From: JACADW01 sp963747985 | Lineage (GTDB): Bacteria; Acidobacteriota; UBA6911 | Direction of reading: 5' to 3' | NCBI GenBank assembly: GCA_963747985.1 | Contig: CAVVHG010000012.1 | Coordinates: forward strand, 372,001-436,000 | DNA: 64,000 nucleotides | Shown: positions 7,565 through 16,674 of the stretch, piece after piece | Position numbering within the stretch: the stretch's first letter is position 1 | How the letters are laid out: each line of letters starts with the position of its first letter | Program-made: the position numbers and the translations under genes | The notes under the pieces: model-generated | The model's database searches: none | What the model was told of the DNA's origin: nothing | What the model saw: the letters and a program-made list of their open reading frames with translations, nothing else

Positions 7565-7681
7565 CGGTATCGGAATCGGGATCGCAATCGAGATCGGAAG
7601 CCGGAATCATGATCGCCGACAGGCCCTGGGATTGAAGCCGGATACGTATCGATAACGATTCCGACCCCGATTCCGATACCG
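7565..7681. repeat. CGGNAT hexamer repeat, perfect inverted arms (copy 2)
   Basis: Between convergent ilvB and the DnaJ-like gene, the 16 bases 7565-7580 (CGGTATCGGAATCGGG) are perfectly complementary to 7666-7681. Both arms are built of six-base CGGNAT units, and further units continue inward to about 7598 and from about 7649. The structure could act as a bidirectional terminator or an RNA stabiliser, but no T-tract follows either arm. Confidence 0.8.
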
Positions 7682-7745
7682 GCCCGGAGAGCCACTCCGA
7701 GTTGCTCCGCAGGGCCCCCGAGCCAGGTTTGCCAGGCGTGGCCGG

Positions 7746-8159
7746 TTACTCCAGGTCCCCGAACAGGAAAGCCAGCAGGTCCTCCCAGGTATCGGCTTTG
7801 CCCCTCGCGGATCGGGCCTGGGGTCTGAATCGGATAGGCTCGGCACTTACGCCGCGCGAAAGGTGACGCAGGTCTACGTGCGCGGAGAACGGGGCGTAGC
7901 TTCCAGAGTAGAAGCGGATGGAGGGCTCGCTCCGTCCGGCTCGCTGCTCCCGCCTTTCAAGCGAACGGTCGTATTCTGCGCGCCTGCCCGGGTCACTCAG
8001 AATGTCGTAGGCATCCTGAATGCTGCGGAATCTCTCGCTCGACGAACCGATCCCGGCATCGGGATGATATTTCCTGGCCAGTGCACGATGAGCGGATCGA
8101 ATTTCGCTCTCGTCGGCATCCCTGGGAACCCCGAGAATGGCGTAAAGATCATCCTTCAT
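7746..8159 (-). CDS. J-domain protein
   Basis: A 137-residue protein with a J domain at residues about 3-65: DDLYAILGVP, the diagnostic HPD in ARKYHPDAG, and FRSIQDAYDILSDPGRRAEYD. The G/F, zinc-finger and C-terminal peptide-binding domains of DnaJ are absent, so it is a type III J protein that would stimulate a Hsp70 ATPase for a specific client. The remaining 70 residues are basic and unrecognised. The frame is open to 8267, but that would run across the terminator of the upstream gene, so the ATG at 8159 is chosen. An AAGGTGG lies about 11 bases before it. Confidence 0.8.
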   Translation of the reverse strand: MKDDLYAILGVPRDADESEIRSAHRALARKYHPDAGIGSSSERFRSIQDAYDILSDPGRRAEYDRSLERREQRAGRSEPSIRFYSGSYAPFSAHVDLRHLSRGVSAEPIRFRPQARSARGKADTWEDLLAFLFGDLE

Positions 8160-8238
8160 TGCCGCAGAACCACCTTGTCTAATGTTAATACTTCCGCATC
8201 TGCGATGACAAGAGTATGCGGCGTCGCAAGCCCGGACA

Positions 8239-8274
8239 AGAAAAGGGGGCAGGCTCACGAAGAGCACTGCCCCC
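8239..8274 (-). terminator. rho-independent terminator of the TonB receptor gene
   Basis: On the minus strand GGGGGCAG (8274-8267) pairs with CTGCCCCC (8252-8245), an 8-bp GC-rich stem with a 14-base loop, followed by TTTTCTT. It lies about 30 bases beyond the stop of the receptor gene. Confidence 0.7.
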
Positions 8275-8303
8275 GGCAGGAAAACCAGCCCGCGGCTGAT
8301 CGG

Positions 8304-11300
8304 TTAGAACAAGACCTTCAGCCCGAACTGGATGTTTCTCGGCGTGCTGACGGTACCGTCCCACATCCCAAAGGACGGGCTCGAAATATCGACATTGGTG
8401 ACCTGGAACTGGGCCCCCATGCCGCTTTCTCCCCCGGGGCTGGTAAACATATGCCAGTTCCAGGCGTTGAAGAACTCCACCCGGAACTGGAAGGTGAACC
8501 TTTCGGTTATCCGCGAATTCTTCACGAGGGCAACGTCGTTGTTGTAGTAGTTGAATCCTCGCAGGTCGGTGGCTGCCGGCCCCTTCCCCAGATAGAAGTT
8601 GAAACTTTCAGCTGGCTCGAACGCGTCCCGATTATACAGGGGCTTGTCCGGATCGAAGTTGGACTTGTCCTGCGCATAGGGATTTGCCCCCTCCAGGATG
8701 GCGGGGACACACGAAGCACGGAATTCTCCAGGAACGTTGCACGAGTAAGAGCGGAAATACTGAGGCACTCCTCCTGTCGCCCGGAAGATCGTGCTGAGTT
8801 GCCAACCACCCAAGACGGCATTGACGACGCCGCCCTGATTCAGGAATCGCTGTCCTTTGCCCACAGGCAGGTCGTAAACCAAAGCGAGGCTGAAAACCTG
8901 GGGAACGTCGTTGATTGCCAATCGTTTGTTCCGCTGGCGTTCGAACGGTGACATCACCCCAAGGCCGCCGTTCCATGTAGCGGCGTCAATCTGGACCCCC
9001 TCGGAATCCGTAAGCAATTTGGATAATGTGTACGATCCGAGGAAGTAGAGTCCCTGGGACATGCGCTTCTCGACCTTGAGTTGGAAGGAGTGGTAGGTGG
9101 AATTGCCGGCGTTCTCGTTGTTACCCTGGAGTGAGTCGCAGAATTGCGGGTATGGGAGGAGGGCCTGGGCAACCGTGGGGGTGCAGCCGCTCATCTGCTC
9201 TACCCAGCCGTCATAGGGAATATGAACACCGTTGAGTTCGGTTTGTCCCGATTCAAACGTGTCATTCAACTTTGCACCCATGGAAAGCAGACTCGGGTTC
9301 AGAGCGTTGAGAGCCGCGTTTCGCGATGGGAGGCGCGTCCCCTTGTTGCCGACGTAGGCTGCCGTGACGGCGAGACTGGGCGTCAATTGGTGCTCAATCG
9401 TCAGATTCCACTGCTGGGCATAGGGCAGCCGGTTGGCATCCAATGGTCGATAGATGCCCACGCTGGTTCCGTTCGCGAAGGTTGAATCGATGAAGGGAGG
9501 CCTCTGGCTGTCGGAAATGGCCGGGAACCCGTTTTCCAGGAGGAACGCCGGCGTGTAGCCGTAATTTGAGCTGGGGAAACTGATGTTGGCGTTGAATCCC
9601 TGTTGCGACATGCCTCCACCCCAGCCCGGGTAGATCGGGGCAGAATAGAAAATCCCGTATCCCGCTCGAACTACCGAGTTCTTGCCAAAGCTGTACGCGA
9701 TTCCAACCCGGGGAGCAATGCCGTGCTTATACAGCTGTTCGGGATAGCGCGCCCCGTAGCTGGCCTCTCCCCTGGTATCTCCGGCGAAGGCCAGGCGACC
9801 CGGCAGATTGCCTGCCGCGGGATTAGGGCCGTTGGGATCGAGGAAGGAGAGGTTGTCGTACTTTTCAACCGTGGGTTTGAACATGTCCCAGCGGATCCCG
9901 AAGTTCAAGGTCAGTTTTGGCGTGACCTTCCAACTATCGCCTGCGTGGATGTTGTACCCGCTGAAACGGACATATGTGCTCGTGAGCGTCTGGATGTCGT
10001 AGTTAGCATTGTCTACCTGTCCCAGCAGGAAACTGGCGAGCGCGTTGCCGCTGGTCATCTCGTTGAGCCCGGTCCCCAGTCGGGAGAAATAGACCGTCCC
10101 GGATTGATTGGTTACCCTGGCCCCGTTGGTTCCATGCTTGCGGATCTCGCCGCCAAACTTGAGGGTGTGTCTTCCCTTCACCCACGTCACCAGGTCATTC
10201 GCGATCCATACCGGCCGCGTCTCATGTGGTGTCCCGACGTTTTGTCCGAACCAGTTAAAGTCATCGAAACCGATGATTGACGGATAATCATAGCCGGCCG
10301 CGCCGGGTATCTTCGGCAGGTCATCCACGTATGGTTTGTCTGCCGAATTGGTTATTACATAGGTATCGAGGTATCCCACCGCGAAGTGGTTCAGCAGCTT
10401 TGGACTGAACGTGTGAGACCAATTGAAGCGGTTCACGAAGCTGTAGTTAGTGTAATAGGGTTCTTCGGTTGCCAGTTGAGGCGGCAGTTCCGTCACACTG
10501 GCGGGGGTCGATCCGCGGTAGTTCACCGACACATAGAAATGATCCACGTCGCGCCAGTACATGTCCCCACGGACATTAACGAGCTGGGAATCGGCAAAAA
10601 CCGTGTCCGGTATCGGCTCAGGCACAACGTAGTTGTATTGGGCCCCGGAGAAGGTAGGGGTAGGGAGATATTTGAACCAGCCTTTGGCAAGTGAGTTCTG
10701 CAGACGAGGGTCCGACGCGCATATGACATTCGGCGTTCTCCCGTCGCAACCCATGAACTGGTCCCGCAGGAACTGCATGTTGTTCGGTCCGGACTGCAGG
10801 TCCGGGTTGTAATTGGGATTGGCACGGGTGGTTGCCGGATCGTAAATCGGAATCAGGTCGCCGTTTTCGTCCACCCAATCCGAGAAGTCGCCTTCTCGCT
10901 CTTTCATCGAAGGAATGGAGAGGGTTGGAGTCGATGCTCCGCCGCGGATCTTGAAACCTTCGAGATTCACGAAGAAGAAGGACTTCTTCTTGGCAGTGTC
11001 GAAGATCCAGGGGATCTTGATGGGGCCCCCGATATTGACGCCGTAGTCGTTTTCAATGTCCTTGGGTCTATCGGGGATCCCGAATTGGCGCGCGTTTAGA
11101 GCGGTATTGCGGAGGAACTCGTACACGCTGCCGTGAAACTCCGATGTCCCGTTCTTGATCTCCGCCATGATGACACCGGAGGTCGTGGCTCCATACTGCG
11201 GCTCGTAGCTGGAGGTCAGCACGCTGACTTCACTGATGGCCTCGGGGGACCAGGGGTAGTCAGAAAAGGCGGAGATCATGCCGGTATTGCCGTTTACTCC

Positions 11301-11900
11301 CTGGGTCATTGATACTCCGTCCAGCACGGCTTCATCGCCTGAGGTCAGTCCGCCGTTGATACGTGTGCTGTATGGATTCTGGTTGGACCCGGTACTGACG
11401 CCGGGCATGAGGGTGACGAAAGAGGCCGAGGAACGGATGGCGCCACCGACAAGAAGAGGCAAATCCGCGATGACCTCCGGCCTGACACCTTGTTTGATCG
11501 TGGGATCGTCAAAATTCAGCTGCGAGACATCCGCCACCACTTCGACAGATACCGTTTCCGCCCCCACCTCCATCTTTATATCCAGACGCGCTCTGGTGTT
11601 GATCGTCAGCTCGATGCCCCTCTGCACGAACTCCTTGAAGCCTTTCGCAGAGGCCCTGATTTCATACGAGCCGGTTGCGAGGTCCGGGAAGCTGAACAGA
11701 CCGTCCTGCCCGCTGACCGTTCTCGCAACCGCCTTCGTTTGGACGGACGTTATCGTGATATCGACACCGGGGATAACGGCACCGCTCGCATCAGTCACAG
11801 TGCCGCTGACTGAAGAGTTGAAGCTTTGAGCCCATGCTCCAGCCGGCCAGGTGGCCAGAAGCAATGAGAAGACGCTCCATAAGATTCTTGTCTTGAGCAT
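8304..11900 (-). CDS. TonB-dependent receptor, carboxypeptidase-regulatory/Oar type
   Basis: A 1,198-residue outer-membrane protein. Residues 1-25 are a Sec signal peptide (LLLATWPAGAWAQ). Residues about 30-115 form a carboxypeptidase regulatory-like beta-sandwich (SGTVTDASGAVIPGVDITI...GLFSFPDLATGSYEIRASAKGF). A plug domain follows (RINGGLTSGDEAVLDGVSM...SSYEPQYGATTSGVIM) and then a large beta-barrel ending in aromatic Phe (FGLKVLF). This architecture is strongly expanded in Acidobacteriota and is assigned to uptake of large substrates, usually glycans; the ligand is unknown. ATG with GGAGG five bases upstream. A terminator follows. It stands as a single-gene unit on the minus strand. Confidence 0.93.
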   Translation of the reverse strand: MLKTRILWSVFSLLLATWPAGAWAQSFNSSVSGTVTDASGAVIPGVDITITSVQTKAVARTVSGQDGLFSFPDLATGSYEIRASAKGFKEFVQRGIELTINTRARLDIKMEVGAETVSVEVVADVSQLNFDDPTIKQGVRPEVIADLPLLVGGAIRSSASFVTLMPGVSTGSNQNPYSTRINGGLTSGDEAVLDGVSMTQGVNGNTGMISAFSDYPWSPEAISEVSVLTSSYEPQYGATTSGVIMAEIKNGTSEFHGSVYEFLRNTALNARQFGIPDRPKDIENDYGVNIGGPIKIPWIFDTAKKKSFFFVNLEGFKIRGGASTPTLSIPSMKEREGDFSDWVDENGDLIPIYDPATTRANPNYNPDLQSGPNNMQFLRDQFMGCDGRTPNVICASDPRLQNSLAKGWFKYLPTPTFSGAQYNYVVPEPIPDTVFADSQLVNVRGDMYWRDVDHFYVSVNYRGSTPASVTELPPQLATEEPYYTNYSFVNRFNWSHTFSPKLLNHFAVGYLDTYVITNSADKPYVDDLPKIPGAAGYDYPSIIGFDDFNWFGQNVGTPHETRPVWIANDLVTWVKGRHTLKFGGEIRKHGTNGARVTNQSGTVYFSRLGTGLNEMTSGNALASFLLGQVDNANYDIQTLTSTYVRFSGYNIHAGDSWKVTPKLTLNFGIRWDMFKPTVEKYDNLSFLDPNGPNPAAGNLPGRLAFAGDTRGEASYGARYPEQLYKHGIAPRVGIAYSFGKNSVVRAGYGIFYSAPIYPGWGGGMSQQGFNANISFPSSNYGYTPAFLLENGFPAISDSQRPPFIDSTFANGTSVGIYRPLDANRLPYAQQWNLTIEHQLTPSLAVTAAYVGNKGTRLPSRNAALNALNPSLLSMGAKLNDTFESGQTELNGVHIPYDGWVEQMSGCTPTVAQALLPYPQFCDSLQGNNENAGNSTYHSFQLKVEKRMSQGLYFLGSYTLSKLLTDSEGVQIDAATWNGGLGVMSPFERQRNKRLAINDVPQVFSLALVYDLPVGKGQRFLNQGGVVNAVLGGWQLSTIFRATGGVPQYFRSYSCNVPGEFRASCVPAILEGANPYAQDKSNFDPDKPLYNRDAFEPAESFNFYLGKGPAATDLRGFNYYNNDVALVKNSRITERFTFQFRVEFFNAWNWHMFTSPGGESGMGAQFQVTNVDISSPSFGMWDGTVSTPRNIQFGLKVLF

Positions 11901-12229
11901 TCAATCCTCCTCGCCGGTCTTAGACTCTGCAGAGGATCGGGAGAAAGCCGGCGGAATTATGAATGAACTTGAGGATGAAACTGTTCACGGATGATCTTAC
12001 CTGATACGGAAACAGGGACCCTATCTCGCCAAACGGGTCAGCAGGCAGGTGGAGAGTTTCGCCCTTCGCTTGCTTGACTCACTCGAAAAGGCGAGACATC
12101 GAATTTGACAAGAGTCAATTTCGGCTCGTGTCGAGCATATGCGAAAGGACTCGGATGTCAAGCGAGTTTGATCCGATTAATCCCGCCCGGTCGGCGCCGA
12201 AGCGCGCTCTCCCCGCCGGCGGTACGTCC
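11901..12229. other. intergenic region upstream of the TonB receptor
   Basis: 329 bp without a credible gene. It must contain the minus-strand promoter of the receptor. TTGAC-N4-GTCAA (12105-12118) is an inverted repeat that could be an operator, but no protein can be assigned and no clear -10 element was recognised. Confidence 0.4.
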
Positions 12230-13078
12230 TCAGCCAGGTGTAACAGCAGGCCTTCCGTCGGGGCCGATGTCGGAGGCCTGCACAGTGCGGACTGAGCGGC
12301 CTTCGCGCTTCCGCGCCACGACGATCAGTGTTCTTCCGAGGAGGAGCTTGCGCGAAGCCAGGATCCGCCGGATTTCTCGATTTGCCTGACGCTGCAATGG
12401 ATCCGACTCCTTGCGCATCGTGCGGACCATATAGAGCTGGATCACGGGCCTGAGAAAGATCAGCGCAGCCGCGCTGCGGCGCAGCAGGTCCGTTTCGACC
12501 CGCTCGATCTCGAAACCCTGTGTGTGCAGCATGTATCGGAGCTGGTAGTAGGTAAGCGGATGAATGTGGTCGAACACCGGTATAACGCTGAACTCGTTCA
12601 TGGGGCGGGGAACCAGCGAATAGAACCCCGACATCAAGAACTTTAACCGCGAGGCCAGATTCAGGATGTTCGGCGTTGAAAGAACCAGGCGACCGCCGGG
12701 TCTCAGAACGCGGTGACACTCCCGGACGAACTGGAAATGATCCTGAAGATGCTCGATCCCCTCGACGCAGCTCACGTAGCCGAATTTCTCATCCTCGATC
12801 GGAAACCTGCGGTTCAGGTCCAGATATATGCAGGGGATCGCCTTCACCTTGCAGAAGGCCGGGTCGATGTCGCCCGCGGTTACCGCGTAGCCGAGCTTAT
12901 GCAACTGCCAGGCGAGCGCCCCTTCGCCGGCAGGTATCTCCAGCAGCGGGCCACGTTCCGGGAACGAAGAGAATATGGCCAGCACCTTGCGATGCGTCTT
13001 CTCGTGCGCGATGATCTGGAGCTCTTCGTAGGCTGCCGCCTCGGCGACAGATACCGGTTCGGCAGGTGAGTGGGTCAT
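12230..13078 (-). CDS. class I SAM-dependent methyltransferase
   Basis: A 282-residue methyltransferase of the Methyltransf_11/23 type. The SAM-binding motif I is LLEIPAGEGALAW, an acidic residue ends the second strand (VTAGDID), and the motif area GYVSCVEGIEHLQDH precedes CHRVLRPGGRLVLSTPN. The C-terminal third has hydrophobic stretches and basic helices. The substrate is unknown; the general form is common among quinone-, sugar- or lipid-modifying enzymes. The in-frame ATG at 13099 has no ribosome-binding site, whereas CGGAG precedes the ATG at 13078, which is therefore chosen. It is divergent from the oxidoreductase gene at 13257. Confidence 0.85.
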   Translation of the reverse strand: MTHSPAEPVSVAEAAAYEELQIIAHEKTHRKVLAIFSSFPERGPLLEIPAGEGALAWQLHKLGYAVTAGDIDPAFCKVKAIPCIYLDLNRRFPIEDEKFGYVSCVEGIEHLQDHFQFVRECHRVLRPGGRLVLSTPNILNLASRLKFLMSGFYSLVPRPMNEFSVIPVFDHIHPLTYYQLRYMLHTQGFEIERVETDLLRRSAAALIFLRPVIQLYMVRTMRKESDPLQRQANREIRRILASRKLLLGRTLIVVARKREGRSVRTVQASDIGPDGRPAVTPG

Positions 13079-13256
13079 GGCAGCTCCGGAGCGCGCCATA
13101 AGTATCAGACAGCCCGCAGACTGTCAAATCTTCTGAAATCTGAGTTCTGAATTCTGCTTTCTGCGGCCGGCGTTGACAACATTCTTCCCTTTAAGAGAGC
13201 ATTGCATGTTAAGCTCCGAATAGAACACACCATGTCATCTCGTGAGGAGAACTCCG

Positions 13257-14270
13257 ATGCCGGATGTTAACCGTCAGATTGCACTGGCCGCGAGGCCGGT
13301 GGGATATCCTAAGGAGTCGGATTTCAGGTTGGTTGAAATGCCCATGCCTGTACCCGGACCGGGCGACGCCCTGGTCAAGGTTGTCTACCTCTCGCTGGAC
13401 CCGTACATGCGCGGCCTCATGAACGAGACATCCCCCTACCGGACTCCGCTGCAACTGGGCGATCTCATGATGGGAGGGGCTGTAGGCAAAGTTGTCCAGT
13501 CGAACCATCCCGACCTGCGCAAAGGCGACATTGTCGAGGGAATGTTCGGCTGGCAGGAGTATACCGTCACGGATGGGAAGGGACTGCGGCGGATCGATCC
13601 GAACGCTGCGCCGATTTCCACCGCGCTCGGCGTGCTGGGAATGCCGGGGCTCACTGCCTATTTCGGGCTGCTCGAGGTAGGGCGGCCCAAAGCCGGAGAG
13701 GTCGTGCTCGTATCGGGCGGTGCGGGTGCGGTGGGATCCGTGGTCGGGCAGCTTGCGAAGATGCAGGGCTGCCGCGTCATCGGGATCGCAGGAGCCGATG
13801 CGAAGATCAACTACATGGTACGCGATTACGGATACGACGCCGCGTTCAACTACAAGAGTGTCGAGAATTACTATGCGGTGCTGCGCGAGATGTGCCCGGA
13901 CGGGGTGGACATCTATTTTGACAACGTGGGCGGAGCCATCACCGATGCCGCACTCAGACTCCTGAACACCGGCGCGCGGGTCGCGATCTGCGGCCAGATT
14001 GCACAGTACAACCTCGAGCAGCCCGAGACCGGTCCCAGACCCTTTCCGCTGCTGCTTTTCAAGCAGGCAAGGGCCGAAGGATTTCTGGTCATGCAGTTTG
14101 CCGACCGTTACCCCCAGGCGCTGGCCCAACTCACTCAATGGCTTCAGGAGAAGAAGCTGAAGTACAGGGAAGACATCGTCGAGGGGATAGAGAATGCACC
14201 GGCGGCCTTCGTCGCCATGCTTCACGGTCGCAACATCGGGAAACAGCTCGTGAAGCTGGCTGTGCCTTAG
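13257..14270 (+). CDS. NADP-dependent MDR oxidoreductase (CurA/PTGR-like)
   Basis: A 337-residue zinc-free medium-chain reductase. The N-terminal GroES-like domain contains YLSLDPYMRGLMN, typical of leukotriene B4 dehydrogenase/curcumin reductase-like enzymes. The Rossmann domain shows VLVSGGAGAVGSVVGQLAK and VDIYFDNVGGAITDAAL. No structural or catalytic zinc ligands are evident. Such enzymes reduce the double bond of alpha,beta-unsaturated ketones or aldehydes. A GTG at 13242 is in frame, but GAGGAG lies eight bases before the ATG at 13257. It is monocistronic: both flanking genes are on the minus strand. Confidence 0.9.
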   Translation: MPDVNRQIALAARPVGYPKESDFRLVEMPMPVPGPGDALVKVVYLSLDPYMRGLMNETSPYRTPLQLGDLMMGGAVGKVVQSNHPDLRKGDIVEGMFGWQEYTVTDGKGLRRIDPNAAPISTALGVLGMPGLTAYFGLLEVGRPKAGEVVLVSGGAGAVGSVVGQLAKMQGCRVIGIAGADAKINYMVRDYGYDAAFNYKSVENYYAVLREMCPDGVDIYFDNVGGAITDAALRLLNTGARVAICGQIAQYNLEQPETGPRPFPLLLFKQARAEGFLVMQFADRYPQALAQLTQWLQEKKLKYREDIVEGIENAPAAFVAMLHGRNIGKQLVKLAVP

Positions 14271-14333
14271 GGCGGGCCTGTCGCTCCGGGTAGAGATGAT
14301 GCGTCCCGCAGCCGGGGGCGTTTCCGCCGGCGG

Positions 14334-15104
14334 CTAGAGCCTCCGGACCATGAATCCGCCGTCGATGTACAGCACCTGCCCGGTCGAATAGCCGAGATCC
14401 CCCCGAGCGAGCATGGCGACAGCCTTACCCACGTCCCCGGGCTGCCCCCATCGAGGCTGCAGCAGAAGACCCCCTGAAATCAGGGCATCGTACTTGGCCC
14501 GAACCCCGGCGGTCATATCGGTCTCGATGATACCCGGGCGGACGTCGTAGACAGGAATGCCATATTCAGCCAACCGTACCGCCCAAAGCGTGGTCGCCAT
14601 CGCAAGCCCCGCTTTGGAGATGCAGTACTCGCCCCGGTTCACGGACGCGACGGCTGCGGATATCGATGTAATGTTCACTATGCACGCGTTGTAGGCGTCC
14701 GATTGCTTCTTCTGCTCGATCATCCACCTGGCTGCTTCCTGGGTCAGGAAATACGGGCCCTGGAGGTTTATTCGCATAACCCATTCGAAGCTTTCCTCCG
14801 AGGTCTCGAGCAGGTCTTTGCGCTCCCTGGGGGCGACACCGGCATTGTTCACGAGCACGTGGAGCCGCTTCATCCGCTCCCTCACCTGTGGAATGATTCT
14901 CTTCCGTTCCCCGGGCACTCCCATGTCGGCCCGGACATACAGAACCTCCGCTCCAAGCGCGCGGAGCTCTGCGAGCGGAGTGGCCGCTTCGGATTCCTGC
15001 CGGATGTCGATGATCGCCAGGTCGTGACCCTCGGCCGCCAGGCACCGGCATGTGGCATATCCGATGCCTCCCGCACCACCTGTCACAAGAGCAACTCTTC
15101 GCAT
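14334..15104 (-). CDS. SDR-family oxidoreductase (FabG/KduD-like)
   Basis: A 256-residue classical short-chain dehydrogenase. TGGAGGIG at residues 8-15 is the cofactor motif, the VNNAGVAP motif follows near residue 90, and catalytic Ser-Tyr-Lys are in NITSISAA and EYCISKAG. IDGGFMVRRL ends the protein. GGGGGGCG lies just before the ATG at 15104, which is preferred over an in-frame GTG four codons upstream. The upstream neighbour is a GH88 unsaturated glucuronyl hydrolase; SDRs of the KduD type act on the unsaturated uronate product, so a keto-uronate reductase role is plausible but inferred from context only. Confidence 0.87.
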   Translation of the reverse strand: MRRVALVTGGAGGIGYATCRCLAAEGHDLAIIDIRQESEAATPLAELRALGAEVLYVRADMGVPGERKRIIPQVRERMKRLHVLVNNAGVAPRERKDLLETSEESFEWVMRINLQGPYFLTQEAARWMIEQKKQSDAYNACIVNITSISAAVASVNRGEYCISKAGLAMATTLWAVRLAEYGIPVYDVRPGIIETDMTAGVRAKYDALISGGLLLQPRWGQPGDVGKAVAMLARGDLGYSTGQVLYIDGGFMVRRL

Positions 15105-15187
15105 TTCGCCCCCCACAATTCATGAGTGACCGGATGTACGCCGCCGGCCCGGAGCGGCACGAAACACACATCGACAAACCGAGCCTG

Positions 15188-16570
15188 TCAGGCCCGGGCG
15201 GCGGAGGCAAACGTCAGATAGGGGTTCCCGCGGAGGACCCTCTGCACGTACAGGACAGCCTCCCGCGCGTGGTAGTCTCCCCACATGGTGGACTCGCCGC
15301 AAGGCGCCGTGCGGCCGGGAGGCACGAAGTCCCAGCCGTTGGGCCGATGGTACACCGAATGGAGAATCAGTCCCTGGTGACTCTCCTCGAGACTGAGATA
15401 CGGCTCGTCCAGCAGGGTGCGGAGAACGGTCAGCCCCGCCTGCCAGTATTTTCGGGCCTCTTCCTCCACTCCCTGGGTGCGGAGATAATGCCCCAGACGC
15501 ATCAATCCCTGCACGGCGATCGCCGCGGCCGAGCTGTCGACCGGTTCGGCGCCGGTGTACGGATCGGCCGGGCCCAGCAACGATTCCGGCGACAGGCCGG
15601 GGGCTCCGGTATCCCAATACGGTATGCCGTCCGTCGGCACATTCTCGATGTAGAAGTCGCAGGTTGCCCGCGCGGCCCGCACCATGAATCCCTCTACCTC
15701 CGCGCGGCCGCCGAAGGGATCAAGTTCGTTTCCCGGCAGCGAGTGCAGAAACTCCAACAGTTCCGCGAAGCCGCACATGGCCCAGGCAAGTCCCCGTGTC
15801 CATGTCGAGAAAGGAGAATAGCCCTGCTGAGAGCTGGGGCAGCGGAAATTGCCGTCATTGACGTTGAAGACGCACTCGTGCACAACGCGGCCGCGCACGT
15901 CGTAATGATCGCGGCCTTCCCCGTAATAGACCGACCATGTCGCCGTCGCGCGGGCGTGAAGCAGGAGCCGTTCGAGGAGCGACACAGACTTGTCGTTTTC
16001 CTCCATCAGGATGTGTCCGAGCCTGTGCGCCAGAGCGAGAACTCTCAATGTGCGGATCGTATCCACAAAAAGGGAGTGGGGACCGTTGAAAGAGTATACG
16101 AAACCCAGGCCGTCGAGGATCTTTGTCCAGCGGCGTGCCTGCACCGCCCCCGAGCATTTCAGGGCCAGCGAGTAAAACTCGCGTTCCCAGTGATTTTCCT
16201 CGACGCGGCCCTCATTCATGAGGCGGAGCAGGTTGCCGTATGTGCTGACGTTGTTGAAACCGTGGTCATGGACTCCGGCGTGAGTTACGTGCGACGCCAT
16301 TCTCTCGACAGTCCTCGCCCGGGCAAGGTCGAGGAAATCAGGATCCCCGGTCGCGTCGAACTGAAGGACTGAAGAGCCGAACTGAAATCCCTGGGTCCAT
16401 TCCGTCCAGCCGCGCGAGGTGTACTTGCCCGCCACTGTGAAAACCGGGGCTCCCTGACGGGGATCCAGGCTTTCTTCGATTGCCAGCAGCTTGGATGCGG
16501 AGAGGTCCCAGAACCTCTTCATCTTCTGGGCCAGTACAGGCGGAGCAATCTGGTGATCGATCTTGAGCAT
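15188..16570 (-). CDS. glycoside hydrolase family 88 (unsaturated glucuronyl hydrolase)
   Basis: A 460-residue (alpha/alpha)6-barrel protein. Family marks are FTVAGKYTSRGWTEWTQGF near the N-terminus, HDHGFNNVSTYG with a conserved Asp, FNVNDGNF, and the STWTRGLAWAMCG motif corresponding to the StWaRGqAW signature. No signal peptide, so the substrate (unsaturated uronyl oligosaccharide released by polysaccharide lyases) would be cleaved in the cytoplasm. It lies 83 bases upstream of the SDR gene on the same strand, a likely uronate-utilisation pair. No lyase is visible in the window. Confidence 0.88.
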   Translation of the reverse strand: MLKIDHQIAPPVLAQKMKRFWDLSASKLLAIEESLDPRQGAPVFTVAGKYTSRGWTEWTQGFQFGSSVLQFDATGDPDFLDLARARTVERMASHVTHAGVHDHGFNNVSTYGNLLRLMNEGRVEENHWEREFYSLALKCSGAVQARRWTKILDGLGFVYSFNGPHSLFVDTIRTLRVLALAHRLGHILMEENDKSVSLLERLLLHARATATWSVYYGEGRDHYDVRGRVVHECVFNVNDGNFRCPSSQQGYSPFSTWTRGLAWAMCGFAELLEFLHSLPGNELDPFGGRAEVEGFMVRAARATCDFYIENVPTDGIPYWDTGAPGLSPESLLGPADPYTGAEPVDSSAAAIAVQGLMRLGHYLRTQGVEEEARKYWQAGLTVLRTLLDEPYLSLEESHQGLILHSVYHRPNGWDFVPPGRTAPCGESTMWGDYHAREAVLYVQRVLRGNPYLTFASAARA

Positions 16571-16674
16571 GATGTCAGTTCCTCGCGGCCTTCAAGTTAC
16601 ATCCGGCACCATGGACCGGCAAGAGCAAACGCCGCCACAGACTCAATGAAGCGGCGTACTTATCCTGCCGGACA

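Noticed and set aside
7565..7681. CGGNAT repeats as a CRISPR array
   Set aside because: The unit is six bases without spacers, the arms are inverted, and no cas gene is present.
8160..8267. Upstream start of the J-domain protein
   Set aside because: It would extend the gene through the terminator hairpin of the receptor gene and add a Cys-rich stretch absent from J proteins.
13209..14225. 338-codon minus-strand frame opposite the MDR oxidoreductase
   Set aside because: The plus-strand gene has clear family motifs and a ribosome-binding site; the antisense frame has neither.
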